From an uncultured Oscillospiraceae bacterium (GTDB lineage Bacteria > Bacillota > Clostridia > Oscillospirales > Oscillospiraceae), in NCBI GenBank assembly GCA_947625355.1, contig CANQOA010000016.1, forward strand, positions 1 through 40,248: DNA of 40,248 nt. Reading direction: 5' to 3'. How positions within the stretch are numbered: the stretch's first letter is position 1; every line of letters begins with the position of its first letter. The notes under the pieces are model-generated. The model did not search any database, was not told where the DNA came from, and saw nothing but the letters and a program-made list of their open reading frames with translations. Both the position numbers and the translations under genes were made by a program. Of this stretch, positions 7,444 through 13,886 are shown piece by piece.

Positions 7444-9639
7444 TTACCAGAGGCCGACGTTCTGCATCATGCCGCCGGTGGGAAGCATGGTGTCAAGGTA
7501 GGTCTGCGCATCGCCGTAGTCGGGGCCCCAGCCGGAGCTGCCGCCAAAGTCGAAGTTGAACTGATAGCCGTAGTCGCCCATGTAAGCGGCGTAGGAAACG
7601 TTGTTGGAGTCGCCCTCAGAGGACACCAGGTTGATGATCACCCGGCCGCCCAGAGCGGTCTCGATGGACTGCTTCATAGCCTGGTCCATAGCGGAGCCGA
7701 TGGGGCTGTAGTCACGGTACGCGAAGTCCAGATAGATGGGGTTCTCGGCGCTGACCTCGATGCCCTCGGCAGCCAGCTCTTCCACAGCGGCGTCCATGTA
7801 CTTGGCAGCCTCCTCGGGGAGATACCAGCCGTCGAAGCCGTAAGAGGCGCCGGCGCCGTCATTGCCCGCAGGATCCCAAACCTTCATGGGATAGCCGTCG
7901 GCCTCCAGCTGAGCCTGCAGGACCTCGCCGTAGTAGGTGCCGGCGGGGAAGGTCGTGGCCTCGCCGTTGATGTCAACGGTGAACTCGTTGGCGGCAACGA
8001 TGAAGGAGCCGGGGGTGTAGGAGTTGGTCAGAGGAGCGTACTTCAGATCCTCGCCGACGCTGGGAGCCAGGGAAGCGGCGCGGTCACGGCCAAGGGCCAG
8101 AGCCATGCGGAAGTTGTGGTTCAGCTTGGCGGCGGCGGTGCGCTCGGCCTGCTCAACGGTCTGGGTGGAACGCATGACGGACTCGTCGTTGAAGTTGGCG
8201 TAAGCGTAACGGTTGACGTTGACCCAGTTCAGGAAGGAGGTGTCGTCCTCCAGGACCACGTAAGCGTACTTATCGAAATAAGTAGCGCCGTCGGGATCGT
8301 CCTCCACCTTGGTGGCCTTCGCCTGCTCCAGAGCGGCGGAGCCCAGGCCGATGCCGCCGTTGAAGGTGCCGTCCAGGAAGCCGTTCCAGCCGAACAGAGG
8401 ATCGGTGCCGTCATTGTACAGATAGGTGATGGTATCCAGAGTCACGGCATCGGCATTCCAGTAAGAGGGGTTCTTGGTGTAGGCGATGGTGTTCTGGTAG
8501 GTCCAGTTGCTGATCAGGTAAGGACCGCAGTAAGCGATGTGCTGAGGATCGGAGCCGTAGGTGTAGTCGGCAGCGCTGCTGTCGAACTCGGCGCCGAACT
8601 TGCCGCCCTGGGAGGTGTAGTACTCACGGCAGAGAGGAGCCATGGCGGAGTAACCGAGAACAGTGACGAACCAGGGGGTGGGCTCCTTCAGAGTGACCTC
8701 CAGGGTCAGGTCGTCGGGAGCGGAAATGCCGACCTCGGAGAAGTCGGTGATCTCACCGGACACGTACTCGTCCAGGTTGACGATGGGGGAGATAACGCTG
8801 GACAGGGAACCGCCGCAGTCGGCAGCGTGCTGCACGGCAGCCACCCAGTCGTCGGCCTTCACAGTGGTGATGGGAGTGCCCTGATAGGTCACCCACTGCA
8901 TGTCGGGACGGATGTGGAAGGTGTACACGGTGCCGTCCTCGGACAGCTCGTAGCTCTCAGCCAGAGCGGGCTGCTGGATGTTCTTGCAGTCATAGGCCAG
9001 CAGACCTTCCCAAGTGTAGGACAGGGGGCCGCCCACAGCGGTCTTGTTGGTGGACAGGGTGTCCCACACGTCGGGCTCATAGCCGGAGATGTAGGTGGTG
9101 GTGTAGGTGTTCTGCAGGGTCACGCCGTTGTCAGCGCACCACTGCTTCACATAGTCGACGTACTCCTGAGCGGTCCCGCACTCGCTCCACTTGGCGGTAA
9201 GGGCAGCGCGCTCATCGGGGAGAAGAATACGGTCAGCGATCAGCACACTCTTGAGAGCACGGTATTCCTGGCCATCCATGCCCCAGGAAACAGAGGAGAT
9301 GCTGTGCGGAATAACCTTGCTGATAGCATAGTTACCAGCGTTGTTCTCATAGGGGAGCACCACGCCGGTCTCCAGCAGCTTGGCCTCGGCGATAGCCATC
9401 AGGCCCAGACGCTCGCCCTGGTCGCCCACGGCCAGAGCCTTCTCGTAGTAATCAACGTACTCGCCGAAGATCTCGTCATAGAGCTCATCGGAAGCAGCGC
9501 TTTCGGCCTCCACGTCGATGGCGTCCTGAGTGTTGACGTCCGCCATCAGCTGACCGCCGTCAGCGAACGCGGGCACCGCCAGGGCCAGGCACATGACCAG
9601 AGCCAGGACAAGCGCAAGCATTTTCTTTGCGTTTCTCAT
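7444..9639 (-). CDS. amiA: oligopeptide-binding protein (AmiA/AliA family), apparently circularly permuted
   Basis: Extracytoplasmic substrate-binding protein of the permease, 731 residues from the ATG at 9639, which has AAGGAGGT six bases upstream. Residues 1-26 are a signal peptide ending VPAFA-DGG. No lipobox is evident: the only nearby cysteine is in LVMC, so the usual lipid anchor is not obvious. The main SBP_bac_5 body begins near 178 (TYISGYEPDVWDTLSTNKT, WEGLLAYD, ALAESYELSEDGTVYTF) and ends at 704-731 with WGPDYGDAQTYLDTM and MMQNVGLW. Family members continue about 110-120 residues past this point. That missing part appears instead at residues 50-165: YDEIFGEYVDYYEKA, a GERLGLMAIAEAKLLETGVV helix, LPYENNAGNYAISKVIPHS, and the ALTAKW helix. 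I read this as a circular permutation. SBP identity is firm; the permutation is a strong inference. Confidence 0.92.
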   Translation of the reverse strand: MRNAKKMLALVLALVMCLALAVPAFADGGQLMADVNTQDAIDVEAESAASDELYDEIFGEYVDYYEKALAVGDQGERLGLMAIAEAKLLETGVVLPYENNAGNYAISKVIPHSISSVSWGMDGQEYRALKSVLIADRILLPDERAALTAKWSECGTAQEYVDYVKQWCADNGVTLQNTYTTTYISGYEPDVWDTLSTNKTAVGGPLSYTWEGLLAYDCKNIQQPALAESYELSEDGTVYTFHIRPDMQWVTYQGTPITTVKADDWVAAVQHAADCGGSLSSVISPIVNLDEYVSGEITDFSEVGISAPDDLTLEVTLKEPTPWFVTVLGYSAMAPLCREYYTSQGGKFGAEFDSSAADYTYGSDPQHIAYCGPYLISNWTYQNTIAYTKNPSYWNADAVTLDTITYLYNDGTDPLFGWNGFLDGTFNGGIGLGSAALEQAKATKVEDDPDGATYFDKYAYVVLEDDTSFLNWVNVNRYAYANFNDESVMRSTQTVEQAERTAAAKLNHNFRMALALGRDRAASLAPSVGEDLKYAPLTNSYTPGSFIVAANEFTVDINGEATTFPAGTYYGEVLQAQLEADGYPMKVWDPAGNDGAGASYGFDGWYLPEEAAKYMDAAVEELAAEGIEVSAENPIYLDFAYRDYSPIGSAMDQAMKQSIETALGGRVIINLVSSEGDSNNVSYAAYMGDYGYQFNFDFGGSSGWGPDYGDAQTYLDTMLPTGGMMQNVGLW

Positions 9640-9709
9640 TGTTTGACCTCCTTCGTCATACAATACACTTTATGAACAGGGCGCGCCCGCCCAAGTCCAC
9701 AACACTCAT

Positions 9710-9732
9710 TGCCTGTATCTCCGATACAGGCA
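9710..9732 (-). repeat. inverted repeat in the amiA leader
   Basis: Arms TGCCTGTATC (9710-9719) and GATACAGGCA (9723-9732) pair perfectly over 10 bp with a 3-nt loop. It lies in the roughly 155-nt untranslated leader between the amiA promoter and its ribosome site, next to the palindrome at 9733-9752. No T-run follows, so it is not a standard terminator. A regulator site or mRNA structure is possible. Confidence 0.6.
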
Positions 9733-9752
9733 CAAAGGGGCATGCCCCTTTG
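9733..9752. repeat. 20-bp perfect palindrome in the amiA leader
   Basis: CAAAGGGGCATGCCCCTTTG is a perfect 20-bp palindrome located about 45-65 bp downstream of the expected amiA transcription start. As RNA it gives an 8-bp stem with a CAUG tetraloop; as DNA it could be a dimeric repressor or activator site. No poly-T tract follows on either strand. Confidence 0.6.
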
Positions 9753-9800
9753 CCGTCCACCGTCAGCGGACAAAAATCCACAGGCGGTGTATTTTATAGT

Positions 9801-9829
9801 ATTTTATTACTTTAGTACAATAATGTCAA
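9801..9829 (-). promoter_or_regulatory. amiA operon promoter
   Basis: Minus-strand -35 TTGACA (9824-9829, consensus), 17-bp spacer, -10 TAAAAT (9801-9806). The predicted start near 9795 gives a leader of about 155 nt holding two inverted repeats. The whole 9640-9929 gap contains this promoter and leader and no gene. Confidence 0.8.
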
Positions 9830-9929
9830 GGCGACATTATGGAAAATCACAATATTTCAACCATTTACGTCAAATTGCCCAGTGGGGTAAATGTTTTTCG
9901 TAAATGTTCGGGGGATTTTGCACATCTGA

Positions 9930-11633
9930 TCACCCGATGCCCGTCAGATCATATTTTTCCAGCCAATCCATGGCCGCCCGGCTCACCCCCTGCAGGCACC
10001 GCTCGTCGAAGGGACTGTCCAGACCGGCGTTCGCCAGCAGCTTGGTGAAGGTCTCGCTGCCGCCCTGGCGGGTGTAGGCCATGTATTTGGCCCAGGTCTG
10101 CTCCCGGCTGACCTGCCCCAAGGCCCAGAACTGCAGGGACACCGTCTGGGCCAGGCAGTAGTCGATATAATAGAAGGGGCTGGAGTAGATATGGTGCTGG
10201 CGCTGCCAGCCCTCCCCCTCGCTGTAAAACGGGATGTCCCCGTCCAGACGCATCCAGGGCATGTACACCCCCAGAAGACGTTTCCACACTGCGTGCCGCT
10301 CCGCCGGCGTCATCTCCGGATGGTCATAGACCTCATGCTGGAAATGGTCCACCATCGTGCCGTAAGGGATGAAGGTCAGCGCGCTGGCCAGGTGGCTGTA
10401 GCGGAATTTCCGGGCGTCGGAGCCGAAAAATTCCTCCTCCCAGGGCCAGGCCATGAACTCCATGCTCATGGAGTGGACCTCGCAGCCCTCCATGCTGGGC
10501 CATATGTACTGGGCCGGGATGCGGTCCCGATTGGTCCAGGCGGCGAATGCGTGTCCCGCCTCGTGGGTCACGACCTCCACGTCATGCTGGGTGCCGTTGA
10601 AGTTGGCGAAGATGAACGGCACGCCGTAATCGGCCAGGCTGGTGCAGTAGCCGCCGGCCTCCTTGCCCTCGGTGGACAGCACGTCCAGCAGCTCCATGTC
10701 CAGCATGGTGTTGAAAAACTCGCCCGTCTCGGCGCTCAGCTCGTTGTAGAATTTCTTGCCGGCCGCCAGCACGTCGTCAGGCGTCCCGCAGGGCCGGGGG
10801 TTGCCGGAGCGGAACTCCAGCGCCGCGTCCGCGAAGCTCAGCGGATACCGCACGCCCAGCCGCTCCGCCTGCCTGCGGTAGATGCTGTCCGCCACGGGCA
10901 CCAGATACTTCACCACAGCGGCGCGGAACTTCTCCACGTCGCCCCGGTCATAGCAGTTGCGGCCCATGTTGTAATATCCCAGGGTGGTATAGCCGTCGTA
11001 GCCCAGCTTTTTGCCCATCTCGTCCCGCAGGTGGACCAGCTTATCGTATATCTCGTCCATCTTGGGCTGGTTATCCTTGTACCACTGCCCCTCCGCCTTC
11101 CAGGCGGCCAGGCGGCGGACGTCGTCCGGATCGCTCTTGAAGGGCGTCAGCTGGCTGAGGGTGTATGTCTTGCCCTCAAAGGGGATCTGGGCCGAGGCCA
11201 GCAGCTTTTCGTACTCCTGCGCCAGGTCGTTTTCCTGCTGCATCTGGGGAATGATAGCGGGCGAGAACGCCTTGAGGGCGATCTCCGCGTTGACGAACAT
11301 CAGATCGCCGTACTCCGCGGAAAAGTCCGCCCGGAAGGGGCTTTGCAGCATCGCCATGGTCCACTGCTGCTGGTATTCCTGCAACTCCGGCAGCGCGGCG
11401 TTCCAGAACTTCATCTCCCCGTCGTAAAAGGCGTCCCGGGTATCAATGGAATGGCGGATATTGGCCAGATTGACCAAGGTGGAAATGTGCTTCTGCGTCT
11501 GCTCCTTGCGCAAAAACACCGCCTTGGCCGTTTCATAATCCGGCGCGGACGTCAGCTGCCGGGTCAGCTCCGCCAGTTCCTCCTTCACCTGCGCCAGTTC
11601 CGGGCGCTCATAGGGCATTTCCGAAAACTTCAT
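9930..11633 (-). CDS. M3 family oligoendopeptidase (PepF-like)
   Basis: Zinc metallopeptidase that cleaves short peptides, probably in the cytoplasm as no signal peptide is seen. From the ATG at 11633 (GGGAGG ribosome site upstream) the protein has 567 residues, typical for M3B oligoendopeptidases. The zinc motif is THEAGHAFA, with His357, Glu358 and His361; the third ligand is probably Glu385 in MEGCEVHSM, the expected distance downstream. A longer frame exists upstream but lacks a ribosome site and would run over the promoter. It is followed by the amiA operon in the same direction, so imported oligopeptides are plausible substrates. The substrate link is inference from context. Confidence 0.93.
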   Translation of the reverse strand: MKFSEMPYERPELAQVKEELAELTRQLTSAPDYETAKAVFLRKEQTQKHISTLVNLANIRHSIDTRDAFYDGEMKFWNAALPELQEYQQQWTMAMLQSPFRADFSAEYGDLMFVNAEIALKAFSPAIIPQMQQENDLAQEYEKLLASAQIPFEGKTYTLSQLTPFKSDPDDVRRLAAWKAEGQWYKDNQPKMDEIYDKLVHLRDEMGKKLGYDGYTTLGYYNMGRNCYDRGDVEKFRAAVVKYLVPVADSIYRRQAERLGVRYPLSFADAALEFRSGNPRPCGTPDDVLAAGKKFYNELSAETGEFFNTMLDMELLDVLSTEGKEAGGYCTSLADYGVPFIFANFNGTQHDVEVVTHEAGHAFAAWTNRDRIPAQYIWPSMEGCEVHSMSMEFMAWPWEEEFFGSDARKFRYSHLASALTFIPYGTMVDHFQHEVYDHPEMTPAERHAVWKRLLGVYMPWMRLDGDIPFYSEGEGWQRQHHIYSSPFYYIDYCLAQTVSLQFWALGQVSREQTWAKYMAYTRQGGSETFTKLLANAGLDSPFDERCLQGVSRAAMDWLEKYDLTGIG

Positions 11634-11684
11634 CGTGCATATCCCTCCCGATCCTGATTGTTCTGCCCATTGCATTTGCAGTTC

Positions 11685-11713
11685 ATTATAACAGCCTCGG
11701 GTGCAAATATCAA
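11685..11713 (-). promoter_or_regulatory. promoter of the M3 peptidase gene
   Basis: Minus-strand -35 TTGATA (11708-11713), 17-bp spacer, -10 TATAAT (11685-11690). It gives a leader of about 45 nt before the ATG at 11633. Confidence 0.8.
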
Positions 11714-11728
11714 GTATACCCGCCCCGA

Positions 11729-11757
11729 TTGTGTTTCGCGGAAAAATATGATATGAT
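11729..11757 (+). promoter_or_regulatory. recG promoter, start site at or near the ATG
   Basis: -35 TTGTGT (11729-11734), 17-bp spacer, -10 TATGAT (11752-11757). The first transcribed base would fall within a base or two of the recG ATG at 11764, and no ribosome site precedes that ATG, so recG may be translated from a leaderless mRNA. It is back to back with the peptidase promoter. Confidence 0.55.
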
Positions 11758-11763
11758 CGGGCT

Positions 11764-13821
11764 ATGGCTGACTTGAACGACAACATCCGAATCCTGAAGG
11801 GCGTGGGCAATACCCGCGCCAAAGCCCTGGAAAAGCTGGGCGTGCATACCCTGGGGGACCTGCTGGGTTATTTCCCCCGGGCCTATGAGGACCGGCGGAC
11901 GAGCTATGCCATCGCCGAGGCGCCGCTGGACACGCCGGTGTGCGTGCGGGCCATGGCCGCCTCCTGGCCAACCGCCAGCTTCGTCCGCCGGGGCATGGAG
12001 CTACTGAAGCTCCGGGCCGTGGACGAGACCGGCTCCGTGGACATCACCTGGTTCAACCAGAACTTCCTGAAGGCCCAGTTCGTCCCCGGCGAGACCTATA
12101 TCTTTTACGGCCGCCTGGTGCAAAACGGCCGCCGCCTGACCATGGCCAACCCGGTCTTTGAACGGGAGGCCCGCCAGGGCACGGTGACGGGCCGCATCCT
12201 GCCCATCTACCGGCTCACCGCCGGCGTCACCCAGAAGCTGATGCTCTCCGCCGTGGCCCAGGCCCTGGACGCCTGCGGCGGGACGGTGCCCGACGTGCTA
12301 CCGGCCTCCGTCGCCGACCGGCTGCAGCTGGCCCAGGCCCCCTACGCCTACCGGAACATCCACTTCCCCCGGGACGACCAGGCCCTGGAGCAGGCCCGGC
12401 GGCGGCTGGTGTTCGAGGAGCTGTTCGTGCTGGCGGCGGCCCTGGGGCAGATGCGCCGGGACCGGACCGCCTCAGGCGGCCGCCTGATCCGGCCGGCACC
12501 CATGGACGAATTCTGGGCCGCCCTCCCCTACCGGCCCACCGGTGCCCAGGTCCGGGCGGTGAACGAGGCCCTGGCCGACATGGCCTCCGGCCGGCCCATG
12601 AGCCGCCTTCTCCAGGGCGACGTGGGCAGCGGCAAGACCCTGGTGGCCGCGGCGCTCATCTGGCAGTGCGCCCAAAACGGCCTCCAGGCCGCCTTCATGG
12701 CCCCCACGGAGATCCTGGCGGACCAGCACTATAAAAACCTCACGGCGCTGCTGGGCCCCATGGGCGTGCGCCTTGTGAAGCTGACCGGCTCCATGAAGGC
12801 GTCGGAGAAACGGAATACCAACGAGCTTTTGCAGGCCGGCCTGGTCAATGCGGCCGTTGGCACCCACGCGCTCATCGGCGCGGGGGTGGCCTTCCGGGAC
12901 CTGGGCCTGGTCATCACCGACGAGCAGCACCGCTTTGGCGTGGAGCAGCGCAGCGCCCTGGCCGGCAAGGGCGCCCGGCCCCACGTGCTGGTCATGTCCG
13001 CCACCCCCATCCCCCGGACCCTGGCGCTGATCATCTACGGAGACCTGGACATCTCCGTGCTGGACGAGCTGCCCCCCGGCCGGCAGAAGGTGGACACCTT
13101 CGCCCTGGGCGAGGACATGCGGCAGCGCATCTGGCGGTTCGTGCGCCGGCTGGTGGGCGAGGGCCGGCAGGTGTTCGTCGTCTGCCCCATGGTGGAGGAC
13201 AGCGAGGAGCTTCCGGCCAGCGTGAAGAGCGCGGAGCGTTACGCCAAGCAGCTGCAGACAGAGGTGTTCCCAGATCTGCGCATATCCTGCGTGCACGGGA
13301 AGATGAAGGCCCGGGACAAGGACCGGATCATGGCCGCCTTCGCCGCCGGGGAAACCGACATCCTGGTGTCCACCACCGTGATCGAGGTGGGCGTGGACGT
13401 GCCCAACGCGGCGCTGATGATCGTGGAGAACGCCGACCGGTTCGGCCTCAGCCAGCTGCATCAGCTCCGGGGCCGGGTGGGCCGGGGACAGCACAAGAGC
13501 TACTGCGTGCTCTTCTCCGACGCCCAGGGCCAGGAGGCCAGGTCCCGGCTCGCCATCATGACCCGGACCAACGACGGCTTCCTCATCGCCGAGGAGGACC
13601 TGCGTCTGCGGGGCCCCGGCGACTTCTTCGGCTCCCGGCAGCATGGCCTGCCCCAAATGCACGTGGCCGATCTCTCCGGCGACATGCGGGTGCTGAAGCA
13701 GGCCCAGGCGGAGGCCCAGGCGCTGCTGGCGGCGGACCCGGCGCTGGAAAGGCCGGAAAACCGGCCGCTGAGAGAGCGCATCGCCGCCCTGTTCGACCTG
13801 CACGGCGACACGTTCAACTAA
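11764..13821 (+). CDS. recG: ATP-dependent DNA helicase RecG
   Basis: Superfamily 2 helicase that remodels stalled replication forks and branch-migrates Holliday junctions. The 685 residues match the family's usual length. The N-terminal helix-hairpin segment (ILKGVGNTRAKALEKLGVHT) and the OB wedge domain are followed by Walker A GDVGSGKT (285-292), motif II DEQH (386-389) and the SATPIPRTL motif. The C-terminal helicase half has TTVIEVGVDVPNA and QLRGRVGRG. It is the only plus-strand gene between 1 and 31 kb. The start is fixed by homology because no ribosome site is visible. Confidence 0.97.
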   Translation: MADLNDNIRILKGVGNTRAKALEKLGVHTLGDLLGYFPRAYEDRRTSYAIAEAPLDTPVCVRAMAASWPTASFVRRGMELLKLRAVDETGSVDITWFNQNFLKAQFVPGETYIFYGRLVQNGRRLTMANPVFEREARQGTVTGRILPIYRLTAGVTQKLMLSAVAQALDACGGTVPDVLPASVADRLQLAQAPYAYRNIHFPRDDQALEQARRRLVFEELFVLAAALGQMRRDRTASGGRLIRPAPMDEFWAALPYRPTGAQVRAVNEALADMASGRPMSRLLQGDVGSGKTLVAAALIWQCAQNGLQAAFMAPTEILADQHYKNLTALLGPMGVRLVKLTGSMKASEKRNTNELLQAGLVNAAVGTHALIGAGVAFRDLGLVITDEQHRFGVEQRSALAGKGARPHVLVMSATPIPRTLALIIYGDLDISVLDELPPGRQKVDTFALGEDMRQRIWRFVRRLVGEGRQVFVVCPMVEDSEELPASVKSAERYAKQLQTEVFPDLRISCVHGKMKARDKDRIMAAFAAGETDILVSTTVIEVGVDVPNAALMIVENADRFGLSQLHQLRGRVGRGQHKSYCVLFSDAQGQEARSRLAIMTRTNDGFLIAEEDLRLRGPGDFFGSRQHGLPQMHVADLSGDMRVLKQAQAEAQALLAADPALERPENRPLRERIAALFDLHGDTFN

Positions 13822-13838
13822 AGCGCGCGGCGGATAAG

Positions 13839-13871
13839 AAAAAGGACGTTCCCGACGGGAACGTCCTTTTT
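13839..13871. terminator. bidirectional terminator between recG and ispH-rpsA
   Basis: A perfect 10-bp stem (13844-13853 with 13857-13866) and a GAC loop are flanked by AAAAA (13839-13843) and TTTTT (13867-13871), so it can stop transcripts from both converging genes. Confidence 0.92.
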
Positions 13872-13886
13872 GATGCAGCGGATGAA

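Noticed and set aside
7444-7560. Truncation of the binding protein by a premature stop
   Set aside because: The bases after the stop hold only a hairpin and the amiC leader with no coding remnant, and the missing part is found at the N-terminus, so permutation explains it better.
9664-9800. T-box or other known riboswitch in the amiA leader
   Set aside because: The leader is short for a T-box, lacks its conserved box and has no terminator with a T-run; only inverted repeats are visible.
11634-11822. Longer N-terminus for the M3 peptidase (start at 11822)
   Set aside because: It would cover the promoter and the recG start; the ATG at 11633 has a strong ribosome site and fits the family length.
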